Source of the DNA: Photobacterium frigidiphilum | Lineage (GTDB): Bacteria; Pseudomonadota; Gammaproteobacteria; Enterobacterales; Vibrionaceae | DNA: 64,000 nt | NCBI RefSeq assembly: GCF_003025615.1 | Contig: NZ_PYMJ01000001.1 | Coordinates: 310,001 to 374,000, forward strand | Direction of reading: 5' to 3' | Shown: in pieces, positions 8,943 to 17,998 of the stretch | How positions within the stretch are numbered: position 1 is the first letter of the stretch | How the letters are laid out: each line of letters opens with the position of its first letter | Notes under the pieces: generated by a model | Database searches by the model: none | What the model saw: the letters and a program-made list of their open reading frames with translations, nothing else | Told to the model about the DNA's origin: nothing | Position numbers and translations under genes: made by a program

Positions 8943-9854
8943 ATGTGTCAACGTGTTATTGCCAACACCCCTAAATTTCAGATGTTCGACTTACAAAAAA
9001 TAGAAGAAACCGAACACATGATATTTGGAGCGGACTATATATTGATACGCCCTAAGACGGCGGGATGCACGCTGCATTTAGCCAATACCCACTTCCAGTT
9101 AAGAGTAGGACAACTGATATTACTAGCCCCATTCAACCCATTTAGGCTATCACTAGACCAGCATCAAAAGGAGCCAACCGACTGTGATACATTGCATTTT
9201 AGATTAAATGCAATGGGACAAACATTCGTTGATAGTGTTCAATTCTTTACCATCAAAACCATGCTAGAGCAGTCACGCAATGGTACTCTATTCGAAGGTC
9301 AGGGTATTTCAGATATCCACCATATCTTAGATAAGATGAAAAATTCTTTTGAGTTTTCTCAAGTACTTAATTTGCTTGGTTTACTCGAAAAATTATCAGC
9401 AATGACACCAGCCCGCTATCTTGCTAATAACCGTTTCGAAGTGAATAATATTAAACGCACAGAAAGCCGCGTCCATATTGCACAAGAATATATTGCGAAT
9501 AATTTAGCTGAGCAGTTATCTGTTGCATTGGTAGCAGAACAGCTTCATATGGCTGATAGTACATTCTCGCGATTTTTCCATGCTAACCTTGGGGTTACTT
9601 TCCGGCAATATGTTATAGAACAACGTGTTAGACAAGCGGCGAGGTATTTAGTCATGACAGATTGGACTATTGCTCATATCGGCTCTGAAGTAGGTTTTTC
9701 ATCTTTATCAAACTTTAATTCTAAGTTTAAAAGTCTATTACGCGTTACGCCACGAGAATACCGTGCGAGCCATATTGATATGCGTAAAGATATTGAAAGT
9801 AGTCGTGCTGTAGAAGGCCAAATACAAAAACAGCTATCAGATACAATGCTATAA
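8943..9854 (+). CDS. AraC-family transcriptional regulator
   Basis: 303 residues when started at the ATG at 8943, which has GGAGG at the ideal 7-nt spacing; upstream in-frame starts (GTG 8877, ATG 8916, ATG 8937) have poorer spacing. The C-terminal ~100 residues are a typical AraC DNA-binding domain, with LSVALVAEQLHMADSTFSR and the second helix-turn-helix IAHIGSEVGFSSLSNFNSKF followed by TPREYR. The N-terminal part is a cupin-like sensor. It is divergent from the amidinotransferase gene and convergent with the symporter operon, so it is a likely regulator of one or both. The inducer is unknown. Confidence 0.85.
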   Translation: MCQRVIANTPKFQMFDLQKIEETEHMIFGADYILIRPKTAGCTLHLANTHFQLRVGQLILLAPFNPFRLSLDQHQKEPTDCDTLHFRLNAMGQTFVDSVQFFTIKTMLEQSRNGTLFEGQGISDIHHILDKMKNSFEFSQVLNLLGLLEKLSAMTPARYLANNRFEVNNIKRTESRVHIAQEYIANNLAEQLSVALVAEQLHMADSTFSRFFHANLGVTFRQYVIEQRVRQAARYLVMTDWTIAHIGSEVGFSSLSNFNSKFKSLLRVTPREYRASHIDMRKDIESSRAVEGQIQKQLSDTML

Positions 9855-9923
9855 CTGCCACCGATGACTTTTCAATAAATAGCTTTTTATAACTAGGTTT
9901 CACTAAATAGCGTTGAGTATTTT

Positions 9924-9957
9924 AAAAGAGAGTAGCAATAACTTGCTACTCTCTTTT
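9924..9957. terminator. Bidirectional terminator
   Basis: AAAAGAGAGTAGCAA pairs with TTGCTACTCTCTTTTT around a TAAC loop, between the convergent AraC and symporter genes. Confidence 0.9.
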
Positions 9958-9959
9958 TA

Positions 9960-11420
9960 TTAGTGAGAAGGGAACGAAACCGTTGATGGCTGATGATTAA
10001 AATATTTTGCAACTAACCAATAAGTACCACAAGCAAATAATGAGGAATAAATTGGCGCTTCAACCCAGCCTAGGTTGAATTGTAAAAATAAAAGACACCC
10101 TGAACTAAATCCGATGATCATCGAAAATAACGCTGCATATATATTGGCAGGCACAAAATGAGCAAGCAATGTAGGGGCAACCAATGCAGCCATTAGTGTG
10201 CCTGAGCCCAGTATTGCCAACATAGACAGCATAAAAGGAGGAGCAAGCAACATAAGCACAAACCCCGTTCCACCTAATAGCCACACTGCACTTCGATTCA
10301 ATATTAATAACGATTTTTCTGATAACCGACAGTTAGGCCAAATAGCCTGACGCAAGTCGTGTGATACAGAACCCGCAATGGCATGCAAAACAGAATTAGC
10401 TGTCGACTTCATAGCAAATAAAATAAACAGGGTGACAACTGCTGACGTCGAAGGGGATAAAAAATTGGCGAGAAAGGTAGGCATCGCTTCATCAGGTGTT
10501 GCTAGACCGGGTACTTTTAAGCGTGTATATAATCCTGCTAAGGGCACGAGGCTAAGCAAACAGGCAATGGGGGTCATATAAGCTGCCACATGGTGTAGCT
10601 TGGTGGTTTTTGCCAGCGCCATAAACCGAACAGACATATAAGGTAATGTTGCACTGTAAATAAACGCGTAAGGCAATACCATGAGTACATGCCAAACCGA
10701 GGAACCATAGGGGCCGGAATCAGTTGGCGCGAGTAATTCAGGGTCAATCGCGTTTAAACCTGAAATCAGCTCACTGGGTGACATATCGGAAAAAATAGTC
10801 ACAACAATAATAAGTGCTGATACGCACATTCCTACCACCATAAAGGCATCGGTAAATGCGACAGCCGCCAGCCCACCAATAGAGGTATACAAAATAATGA
10901 TACCCACCATTAATAACGCAGCTGTTTCTTGCTCGATACCTAACCATTGCCCAGCCAATAACCCAAGTGCCTTTATTTGCCCTACCAAGAAAACCAGCAA
11001 TAAAATAATCGTGATAATGGCAGCAAAGGCTTGGGTGAAGCGCTTAACAATTTCGGGACCTTCGTGACTACGGGCAATATATTCAGGAATGGTGAAACTG
11101 CCCATTTGTTCTGCTTTCTGATGTAAAAAACGCGCACAAAATAAAACGGCAAATACCATCGCGGGTGCAAAAAAGAAGTTACCAACGAGTTCAATTGCAC
11201 CGTATTTATAGGCAACACCTGGGGATCCCATGAATCCCCAGCCTGAAAACCCTGTCGCAACAATCGTCGCTGCACCAATGAAAGGGCCAAGGCAATTGGC
11301 GGCTAATAAAAATCCACCTTCGCCATCACCAGTTTTCATGATTTTATTACTGTACAGCGCGAGTCCCACCATGATGCTCACCGTCACCAATAGGAGCACC
11401 CAGTTTAATGAGGTGATCAT
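9960..11420 (-). CDS. Sodium:solute symporter family (SSS) transporter
   Basis: 486 residues with about 13 hydrophobic segments. Family marks are the N-terminal GFLLAANCLGPFIGAATIVATGFSGWGF region, SFTIPEYIARS after the third helix, and YTSIGGLAAVAFTDAFM, which corresponds to the SSS signature around TM5-6. It is expected to be an inner-membrane Na+-coupled uptake system for a small organic solute (PutP/PanF/choline-like relatives). GGAGG lies 6 nt before the ATG. It is the last gene of a leftward operon, 12 nt after the EamA gene. The substrate is unknown; the nearby amidinotransferase makes an amino acid, guanidino compound or betaine-like solute plausible. Confidence 0.85.
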   Translation of the reverse strand: MITSLNWVLLLVTVSIMVGLALYSNKIMKTGDGEGGFLLAANCLGPFIGAATIVATGFSGWGFMGSPGVAYKYGAIELVGNFFFAPAMVFAVLFCARFLHQKAEQMGSFTIPEYIARSHEGPEIVKRFTQAFAAIITIILLLVFLVGQIKALGLLAGQWLGIEQETAALLMVGIIILYTSIGGLAAVAFTDAFMVVGMCVSALIIVVTIFSDMSPSELISGLNAIDPELLAPTDSGPYGSSVWHVLMVLPYAFIYSATLPYMSVRFMALAKTTKLHHVAAYMTPIACLLSLVPLAGLYTRLKVPGLATPDEAMPTFLANFLSPSTSAVVTLFILFAMKSTANSVLHAIAGSVSHDLRQAIWPNCRLSEKSLLILNRSAVWLLGGTGFVLMLLAPPFMLSMLAILGSGTLMAALVAPTLLAHFVPANIYAALFSMIIGFSSGCLLFLQFNLGWVEAPIYSSLFACGTYWLVAKYFNHQPSTVSFPSH

Positions 11421-11432
11421 CGTAGCCTCCGA

Positions 11433-12368
11433 TTAATGCTCTAGTTGACTATTTTTGAGAGCAACACGCTTCTTGGTCATACTGATAACAATCTCGCCCA
11501 TGCCGCCGCCTATCACTAAGATGCCACCAATACTTTGAAGTAACGTAAGTGATTCACCAAACATCGCAATACCAATGCCAGCTCCCACTACAGTTTCAAG
11601 GTATGACACACACGCTAACTCAGCTGCTTTCAGGTGTTTAGCTGCAATAGTCAGTAGAGTCAGGGCACCAAACCCAATGAAGAACCCCATCGAAATTAAC
11701 CAAATCCAAGAACTGGTATTCATATCGGCAAGTGAAGGAGGTTTAACGACAAAACATACCCCAATAGCCACAGCACCAAACAAGAAGTTGAAGAAAGAGC
11801 GTGAGTCTGAGCTTACATCAGTACGATAGCGACTGAAGAACAAATACAAACCGTAACCTACCCCTGAAGCTAGCCCAAGCATATCGCCGATGAAGTTCTC
11901 TTTTGAGAAAGACAGGGATACAGTTAACCCAGAAGTCGCACTGTAATTAATAATCCCGATGATAAATAAACACCCAATGAATACTGCTGTTAATAATGAA
12001 GCAGTCAACTTAGATATTTTTTCTTTCAGAAAAATAGCCGCCAAAATGGTAGAAAACACCGGACCGGTGTAGATAAGAAATACCGCATTGGCTAAAGTTG
12101 TGTATTGAGTAGAAGAAACATAAGCCGCTAGACATAACCCCAAACAGGCACCGCTTGCAATAACCGTTGGTGTTATTTTGGTGGCTTTTATCAGCGATGT
12201 TTTACCTTGATAAAACATCAGACCTAAAATACAAATCGCGCCAACAGTCATGCGGGTAAATGCGATAACATCACCGCTAGTATTAATATTTCTGGCAAAC
12301 AATCCAACACACCCCATCAGGGCTGCCGAAACTATCATCGTGGAATAGCCCAACGTTTTGGTGTTCAT
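11433..12368 (-). CDS. EamA/DMT-family transporter
   Basis: 311 residues, ten predicted membrane helices in two EamA halves. The first half has FTRMTVGAICILGL and LANAVFLIYTGPVFSTILAAIFLKEKIS; the second has ASGVGYGLYLFFSRY and ELACVSYLETVVGAGIGIAMFGESL, the usual duplicated EamA patterns. AAGGAG precedes the ATG. Start overlaps the stop of the small upstream ORF by 4 nt (ATGA), and the symporter follows 12 nt downstream, so the three form one translationally coupled operon. Members usually export amino acids or metabolites. Substrate unknown. Confidence 0.85.
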   Translation of the reverse strand: MNTKTLGYSTMIVSAALMGCVGLFARNINTSGDVIAFTRMTVGAICILGLMFYQGKTSLIKATKITPTVIASGACLGLCLAAYVSSTQYTTLANAVFLIYTGPVFSTILAAIFLKEKISKLTASLLTAVFIGCLFIIGIINYSATSGLTVSLSFSKENFIGDMLGLASGVGYGLYLFFSRYRTDVSSDSRSFFNFLFGAVAIGVCFVVKPPSLADMNTSSWIWLISMGFFIGFGALTLLTIAAKHLKAAELACVSYLETVVGAGIGIAMFGESLTLLQSIGGILVIGGGMGEIVISMTKKRVALKNSQLEH

Positions 12369-12517
12369 GATTTACTCCTTTGATTATTGTCATCAGGATG
12401 ATCGCAGAGCATTCCACCGCCAGTGGTTTGGTAATAACCGTACACCAGCATTACCACCACACATAGAGCAACATTAGCGAGTATAAATACATCGACAGAC
12501 CAATATCCTGTAAGCAT
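12365..12517 (-). CDS. Small single-pass membrane protein at the head of the EamA–symporter operon
   Basis: 50 residues when started at the ATG at 12517, which has AAGGGA at 6 nt spacing; an ATG 6 nt earlier is too close to the ribosome site. One hydrophobic segment (about residues 8-29, VFILANVALCVVVMLVYGYY) followed by a Gly-rich and acidic/polar tail. Its stop overlaps the EamA start (ATGA). Short one-helix proteins next to SSS symporters are known and have been called small accessory subunits; this may be one, but I infer that from size, topology and position, not from a motif. Confidence 0.6.
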   Translation of the reverse strand: MLTGYWSVDVFILANVALCVVVMLVYGYYQTTGGGMLCDHPDDNNQRSKS

Positions 12518-12870
12518 CTTCATTCCCTTTTCAAGGCTAAAATAACAACATACGAAAATAAGCAATGAAGTATGTTGTGATTGATATTTATATTGATTGA
12601 GTACTGACTCAATAACTAGTCAAAACCTGCCGTCTACTTGCTAATTACTGCTCAATAGTTGAAAACACGATCAAAAAAGGCAGCCCGAAGGCTGCCGTTT
12701 GGAGGCGATGGAAAATACGATTGATACCATCATAAATGAGCAATTTATTAAAAAATCATGTCGAACGGTACGAATTGCAATATTCGCTTCTCGTAGAGAT
12801 CACATTGCTAGATAAGGGGAAAAGATTGTTTTTTTACCACTTAATCTCTCCAAATCACAGTGTCAGGTAT
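12518..12870. other. Intergenic region
   Basis: Holds the promoter region of the small-protein/EamA/symporter operon and the terminator of the GST gene at 12672-12697. An open frame on the plus strand (12736-13017) overlaps the GST gene antisense and is not credible. Confidence 0.5.
12672..12697 (-). terminator. Terminator of the GST gene
   Basis: GGCAGCC / GGCTGCC stem with CGAA loop, T-run on the minus strand. Confidence 0.8.
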
Positions 12871-13752
12871 TTACCAACGAATATTTGGGCCACTAGGTAC
12901 AATACCAAACGGGTTAATGTGCTTATGCGAAAAATAGTAGTGAAGCTTCATGTATTCAATATCAATAGTGCTACGAATACGCTTATCACTAACAAGACCC
13001 AGCATATAGCGATATAAGTGTTCGAATTCTTTAATTGGTTTTTTGTTTGCTTTGAAGTGGACTTCGTAGACAGCTTCAAACCTCACTAACGTAGGTAAAA
13101 GAAATAGATCAGACAGCGTTGCTCTACTTCCATGTAGATACTTAGACTGTGCTAATCGTCTATCTAGAACGTCTAATGCATTAAACAAGTCGTCGCTCGC
13201 TTTATCGTAGTCTGATTGATTGGTAGCAAAGCCAACCTGGTACACTTTGCGATTCACATTGGTATGTAACCAAGGGTTTAGCTGTTCAATATCATCTTTT
13301 AAAGCACGAGGTACGAGTTCCACTTTATTTTTCGCCAATGGTAGCCATTTGGTCGCCAATTCCATTGCAAGCTCTAAAGAGTCATTTCCTACGATACAGG
13401 CATTTTGTTTATCCCAAAGCAGAGGCACCGTCACACGCCCGGTGTAATCAGGTTTAGCATGTACGTGCAGCTCTGCTAACGTTTGAGCACCGTGAATAGG
13501 GTCTTGATTTTCATCGTCAAACAGCCAGCCATCGTCATACCGCTTAGCGGCAACAGAGGACACTGAAATTGCCTCTTCCAACCCTAAGTAATTGATCACC
13601 AAGTATGGACGATGAGCAAATGGACAAGCGTATGACATGTACAAATGATAACGATTTGGTTCGACTTCCATCACCGTATCAAAAGTATCTTCAAACGCTA
13701 GTTCGTGGGGTTCTTTGTTTGGGTACCACACCCCTTTGTCTAAAACTGCCAT
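12871..13752 (-). CDS. Glutathione S-transferase family protein, YqjG/ECM4-like (glutathionyl-hydroquinone reductase type)
   Basis: 293 residues. The N-terminal thioredoxin-like half carries ACPFAHR with Cys43 as the likely catalytic cysteine; classical xi-class enzymes have CPWAHR. The C-terminal half is the all-helical GST domain, with DLFNALDVLDRRLAQSKYL and ATLSDLFLLPTLVRFE. Xi-class enzymes reduce glutathionyl-(hydro)quinones in the cytoplasm using the active cysteine. Good AAGGAG ribosome site. A single gene with its own terminator. The W-to-F change in the motif makes the exact reaction uncertain. Confidence 0.8.
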   Translation of the reverse strand: MAVLDKGVWYPNKEPHELAFEDTFDTVMEVEPNRYHLYMSYACPFAHRPYLVINYLGLEEAISVSSVAAKRYDDGWLFDDENQDPIHGAQTLAELHVHAKPDYTGRVTVPLLWDKQNACIVGNDSLELAMELATKWLPLAKNKVELVPRALKDDIEQLNPWLHTNVNRKVYQVGFATNQSDYDKASDDLFNALDVLDRRLAQSKYLHGSRATLSDLFLLPTLVRFEAVYEVHFKANKKPIKEFEHLYRYMLGLVSDKRIRSTIDIEYMKLHYYFSHKHINPFGIVPSGPNIRW

Positions 13753-13837
13753 GCGTAGCTCCTTAAATGTAATTGGGGGGAGACTGCATTTCAGATGCGA
13801 AGTACAACCCTACTCACTGTGGAAGGTATCGATAGAC

Positions 13838-13954
13838 TTAAAGCATAGAGCGTAACATCCACGCTGTTTTTTCATGCTCACGCATTCGGTCTGACACCAA
13901 TGAGGCGGTTGACTCATCGTTACCATCTTGCGCCAATATCAACTTGCATATCAT
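13838..13954 (-). pseudogene. 3' remnant of a Dps-family gene
   Basis: The minus-strand frame encodes 38 residues with [14 protein letters not shown] at the end, the characteristic C-terminus of a Dps family (DNA-binding ferritin-like) protein, normally ~155 residues. Everything upstream is missing: the FMN reductase gene abuts it, and its TGA overlaps the remnant's first ATG. It has no ribosome site of its own. Most simply, an insertion or deletion replaced the 5' part of a dps-like gene. Confidence 0.6.
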
Positions 13955-14499
13955 TTTTCTCCCAGTGAGTTTTCAAAGTCAGCCATTAGCGTCGTTAACC
14001 GGCCTTGAGTCGGAATATCAAACGAACCATTCATTAATTTGTCGTGATAATGACCAAGACTGTAGGTGCCTTTAACATCAGCACCCCACCAAGGCATAAG
14101 CTCAGCCATTATTTTTAAATTCGTTGCACCACCATTTTCACCAGGAGATGCGCTCACCAATAGAATTGGCGTTTTATTGGAACCAAAGAATGATTGTCCC
14201 GGCTCGGCAATACGCGAAAGCCAATCAATCACGTTTTTTAAGAAAACAGGCATAGAACCATTGTGTTCAGGCGAAGCAATAATTAACGCATCGTATTCGC
14301 TCATTATTTTCTTAAGCTTAATCAGCGTCTCAGGGATCCCGTTAGATTCAACATCAATACCGTACATTGGTAATTCAAAGTCCATTAAATTAATCGTGGT
14401 AACTTGTGTTGAAATTGCTTTTGCGGCTAACGTATTAATCAATACGCTGTGAATTGATTGACTGTGGTTACTGCCAGAGAACGCGAGTATCTTTTTCAT
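13951..14499 (-). CDS. NADPH-dependent FMN reductase family protein
   Basis: 182 residues with a flavodoxin-like fold: [14 protein letters not shown] phosphate-binding loop at residues 4-17, [23 protein letters not shown] around residue 72-95, and a SPGENGGA loop later. This is the NAD(P)H-dependent FMN/quinone/azo-type reductase family (PF03358), cytoplasmic, FMN-dependent. A divergent LysR gene lies 130 bp away and is its probable regulator. The 3' end abuts a Dps gene remnant. Confidence 0.85.
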   Translation of the reverse strand: MKKILAFSGSNHSQSIHSVLINTLAAKAISTQVTTINLMDFELPMYGIDVESNGIPETLIKLKKIMSEYDALIIASPEHNGSMPVFLKNVIDWLSRIAEPGQSFFGSNKTPILLVSASPGENGGATNLKIMAELMPWWGADVKGTYSLGHYHDKLMNGSFDIPTQGRLTTLMADFENSLGEK

Positions 14500-14629
14500 A
14501 CCTTTACCTACTCAATTATTGGGTGATGACATTGCATAACACACATGCTAATTGACAAGATTCAGTAGATAAACACTATACTAGTGACAAAATAGTTCAC
14601 TATAAGTAAACAATAGCAGGCCGTTATCG

Positions 14630-15520
14630 ATGGATAAAATTAGAGCGTTGACCGTTTTTAGAAGAGTAATAGAACTTGGAAGTTTTAAAGATGCAGCAGA
14701 AGATCTTAATCTATCTAAAGCCGCAATAAGTAAAAATATCAATGAACTAGAAGATTATTTACAAAGCGCTTTAATAAACAGAACCACTCGAAAACTACAT
14801 ATAACAGAGAATGGTCAGCTATATTACAATCAAGTTTGTAATATACTAGACAGCCTGCAGCATGCTGACTTATCGATAATTGAGTCTTCGCACACCTTAA
14901 AGGGCTCGTTAAAGATCAGCGCGCCAATGTCGCTAAGTCTCGTTGAGATCAATCCTATTATCTGCGAATTTATGACAGAACACCCTGAACTGTCTATTGA
15001 ACTGGTGATGAACGACCAATTTGTAGACCTCATCGAACAAGGGATTGATATTGCAATTAGAGGTGGCGGTGAGCTATCGAGCTCTAGCCTTCGTTCTCGT
15101 AAGCTCACGGATTTAAGGCGTATACTTTGTGCTTCACCAGAATATCTTGCTCGTTCGGGATCGATTAATCACCCGGCCGACTTAGCTAAGCACAACTGTT
15201 TAATCTATAGCTTTTCGTCATCAGCTAGACGATGGGTACTTAGAAATAATGAGCGTATTGAAGAGATAGAGATCCCACAAGGTTCCTATGTAGTCAACAA
15301 TGGCTTAGCCTTGAAACAAACGGCAAGCTTAGGTCACGGGATTATGTTAACACCTGAATTATTTATAAAAGACGAATTGGAAAGCCAAACACTAATCGAG
15401 ATATTACCCGAGTGGAAAGCCGATAATCATTCGTTATATTTGGTATACCCTTATCATAAAGAGCAATCCCAGAAAGTTCGCACCTTCATTAATTTTATCG
15501 TTAAACACTTTGAACACTAG
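14630..15520 (+). CDS. LysR-family transcriptional regulator
   Basis: 296 residues. The N-terminal winged helix-turn-helix (ALTVFRRVIELGSFKDAAEDLNLSKAAISKNI) is followed by a linker helix and a periplasmic-binding-protein-like effector domain (about 90-296), with a SAPMSLSLVEINPII start. It belongs to the CrgA/AaeR-like group. It is divergent from the FMN reductase gene and likely controls it in response to an electrophile or quinone-like ligand; that is inferred from arrangement. Confidence 0.85.
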   Translation: MDKIRALTVFRRVIELGSFKDAAEDLNLSKAAISKNINELEDYLQSALINRTTRKLHITENGQLYYNQVCNILDSLQHADLSIIESSHTLKGSLKISAPMSLSLVEINPIICEFMTEHPELSIELVMNDQFVDLIEQGIDIAIRGGGELSSSSLRSRKLTDLRRILCASPEYLARSGSINHPADLAKHNCLIYSFSSSARRWVLRNNERIEEIEIPQGSYVVNNGLALKQTASLGHGIMLTPELFIKDELESQTLIEILPEWKADNHSLYLVYPYHKEQSQKVRTFINFIVKHFEH

Positions 15521-15631
15521 CTCCCTATAAGGCATATTTTAAGGAGCCTAATGTGTGAAGCATGTCCATATGGAACTAGTGCATTCAAAATCAATGTATT
15601 TAGAAATCGTTCGTTCAACGATAACGCCCTT

Positions 15632-15672
15632 AAAACAAAAACACGCCAATAAACAAACGTTCATTGGCGTGC
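15632..15672 (-). terminator. Terminator of the second EamA gene
   Basis: CACGCCAAT / ATTGGCGTG stem with a T-rich tract on the minus strand. Confidence 0.75.
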
Positions 15673-15706
15673 TTCAAGAATAAACCTTCGTAATCCAACC
15701 CTTAGA

Positions 15707-16591
15707 TTACGACTGCCTATTAAATATTTGAAGAAGACATGTGCTCGCGATCGATAATAAGATCCCAGGATAAACGGCGAGTGGTATCTGTTGCCCACTG
15801 AACAACAACATGAACAACGCGACGAATACAGGGCTTAAATAGATATACGCCATGACTTTAGTTGGTCCTAACACTATCGTTGTCTTATGAATAATGTATG
15901 TCGACGCAAGAGTTGCGAAAAGTGCTAGATACATCATGTGAGCACCCAAATTGAAGCTAAGAGCCTCCCATCCTAAAGGTTGCTGAAATACAATCATCGC
16001 TAATGTCATCCACACCATTCCGCCAATCAAAATACAAAACACCGTGACCAATGATTCTTCACCGCGGTTCAAGACTTTCATTGACAGAGAAAAGCAGACC
16101 ATCGAAACACAGCCGAGTAAAAAAATCACATCGCCATAGTTAAAATCCAACGCAAGTAAAACAGAGTAATCCCCTTTTGCAATCACCCAGCATGTGCCAA
16201 CAGCGGCTAATATGTAGATGAGTAAAAGCTTAGGTGAGAGCTTCTGTTTAAATATGGCAGCCCCAGCGATTGCGGTAAGAAACGGAACCAATGTATAAAG
16301 CGTGCCAGTATTCAGCGCTGTTGTTGTCGTTAGCGCTTCAAACATACATATAAAAAATAGAGAAAAGAAGAAACTCATCACTAAGCTTCTAGGAAACACT
16401 TTTCGCGCTATTTTTATTCGTTCAAAGCGTATAAAAATAAATGGAGACATCATTAGTGCAGCGAGCGAGAACCTCAGTAACGTGAGTGAAAATGGATTTA
16501 TCACTCCAGAGAGTTCAGCAGAAGATATGAATGATCCCGCAACAAGCGCAGTCACTAACAAGGATAAAAGGTGATATTTAAGTTCTTTCAT
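15707..16591 (-). CDS. EamA/DMT-family transporter
   Basis: 294 residues from the ATG at 16591 (GGAAG/TGGAA upstream); an earlier in-frame ATG at 16630 would add a charged stretch not typical of the family. Ten predicted helices in two EamA repeats, with NPFSLTLLRFSLAALMMSPF in the first and GPTKVMAYIYLSPVFVALFMLLF in the second. It is not close to the EamA protein encoded at 11433-12368 by eye. Likely an inner-membrane metabolite exporter. Substrate unknown. Confidence 0.85.
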   Translation of the reverse strand: MKELKYHLLSLLVTALVAGSFISSAELSGVINPFSLTLLRFSLAALMMSPFIFIRFERIKIARKVFPRSLVMSFFFSLFFICMFEALTTTTALNTGTLYTLVPFLTAIAGAAIFKQKLSPKLLLIYILAAVGTCWVIAKGDYSVLLALDFNYGDVIFLLGCVSMVCFSLSMKVLNRGEESLVTVFCILIGGMVWMTLAMIVFQQPLGWEALSFNLGAHMMYLALFATLASTYIIHKTTIVLGPTKVMAYIYLSPVFVALFMLLFSGQQIPLAVYPGILLSIASTCLLQIFNRQS

Positions 16592-16872
16592 GATGATTCC
16601 ATCTTCCTCAGTGTATTCACTGCGTTTCATTAGGTATAAGCCGCTAGATTACGCCCTCTAGAAAGTAGATAAACCGCCGTTGAGTAATTTAATAGTTCAC
16701 CAAATCAATACAATCCTTAAAGACTTGAATGTAAAAGGTACAAAAAACATAGGATTATTTACCAATGGTAATCAATAAGTTCACTTAACTACGGTTTATC
16801 GACGAAACATCCAGATCTACACTCACTATCGAAAACACGGCGTAAAGCCAAACCTTAAGTGAGGAATGAAGT

Positions 16873-17670
16873 ATGAAGAAGTGGATGAAATTAACCCTAA
16901 TTGGAATAATAGCTGCACTGCCAGCGACTCAAGGCTTTGCAAAAAGTGTCACAAATTCAGGCCAACTGATCCTTTCTTTTAGCGACGGAAGAGAAAATGC
17001 AGTAGGCGTTGAAAATGTAAATGAAGTACTCTCTTCAGTTGGTGTCAGAGTCAGCACTGTCGCGATTCCAGACGCCGCAAAGCCAATTATTGAAGTATCT
17101 AAAGAGCGAGCAATTAACAAGCAAGAAACTGATAAGTTGATCTCAATCTTTTCCTTACATCGCGGGGAACTGCTAGATCAGATTGAACAGGCAGGTCGAA
17201 AACCTGAAGTGCATCGCGGTGGTTATCTTTCAACATCTGAAGTCGGCGTTGCTCCTTACCCGAAAGTTTACGATATGAAGGCGATGACACCAGAAGTAAT
17301 GCAGTATCTGCAAGAAAAGTTTGGCAAGTTACATGTTAATAGTGCAGACAATGGCCAAGGTATTGACGAAGTAATGACCATTGTCTCTGGTGGAGATTGG
17401 ACTTGGTTTTTTACTTTGCCTAATGATGTAGTAGGTAAGTTAACGCTAGGCTTTGTACCAACGGACGGTAAAGCTTGGCGCATTAGCTACCCAGGGCTAG
17501 GTCCACATGGCGGTTTCCTAGATGCACCTTACGGTTTAGTTGTTGCTTATGCACATGGTCCTGAGCATTTTGTTATGCGATATGAAGAGCCAAGCGTTCA
17601 AGGAGCAAAAACTCTCGGAGGAAACCCTTGGATCGATTTATCTAACGATATTCCAAAATTAATCGACTGA
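16873..17670 (+). CDS. Secreted or periplasmic protein of unknown function
   Basis: 265 residues with a clear Sec signal peptide (MKKWMKLTLIGIIAALPATQGFA, cleavage about residue 24). The mature part has no motif I recognise; it contains an aromatic GGDWTWFFTLP segment and a Gly/Pro-rich GPHGGFLDAPYG stretch, and is free of cysteine. GAGGA lies 7 nt before the ATG and a terminator follows. Gene is alone between two leftward genes. I do not assign a function. Confidence 0.75.
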   Translation: MKKWMKLTLIGIIAALPATQGFAKSVTNSGQLILSFSDGRENAVGVENVNEVLSSVGVRVSTVAIPDAAKPIIEVSKERAINKQETDKLISIFSLHRGELLDQIEQAGRKPEVHRGGYLSTSEVGVAPYPKVYDMKAMTPEVMQYLQEKFGKLHVNSADNGQGIDEVMTIVSGGDWTWFFTLPNDVVGKLTLGFVPTDGKAWRISYPGLGPHGGFLDAPYGLVVAYAHGPEHFVMRYEEPSVQGAKTLGGNPWIDLSNDIPKLID

Positions 17671-17702
17671 GATAAAAACTAAGTCGCTTACCCAGTAACT
17701 AC

Positions 17703-17727
17703 GCCCGAAATATCTTCGGGCATTTTC
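17703..17727 (+). terminator. Terminator of the periplasmic-protein gene
   Basis: GCCCGA / TCGGGC stem followed by a short T tract. Confidence 0.75.
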
Positions 17728-17863
17728 CATTTTCACTAACAACTAATGAGCATATTAGACCATGTCTAGGTTTATTTGGATTAGAAATAAGGAAGCCACC
17801 GCAGTGACCTTTTGGGTAGATTTCCCGTGATGCATAGTGCGAATATTATATTTAATTTTTGCA

Positions 17864-17947
17864 GCGATACAAAATTGAGCTGCCCGTTTGTTGTTTTACT
17901 ATAACAAAAATATCTTATGCCGGATTATGGTGCAAACCCCAAAAGCT
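17864..17947. repeat. Dispersed repeat, copy A
   Basis: About 84 nt closely matching 30402-30505, starting GCGATACAAA and sharing GAGCTGCCCGTTTGTTGT, and with about 22 nt missing internally. Contains a small inverted repeat (TTTGTTGT…ATAACAAA). Confidence 0.75.
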
Positions 17948-17955
17948 GAAATAGT

Positions 17956-17984
17956 AAAGCACTGCTATTTTGCAGTGCTTTTTT
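17956..17984. terminator. Terminator at the 3' end of the scr operon
   Basis: AGCACTGC / GCAGTGCT stem with TATTTT loop and T-run on the plus strand; weaker A-run on the left. Confidence 0.7.
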
Positions 17985-17998
17985 AATTGAAGACTCAA

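Larger units (their letters stand above)
17671..17998. other. Intergenic region with terminators and a dispersed repeat
   Basis: Contains the terminator of the preceding gene, one copy of a repeat also found near ffs, and the terminator of the scr operon. No gene seen. Confidence 0.6.

Noticed and set aside
12736..13017. 93-codon frame on the plus strand
   Set aside because: Overlaps the 3' end of the GST gene antisense and crosses its terminator region; no ribosome site.
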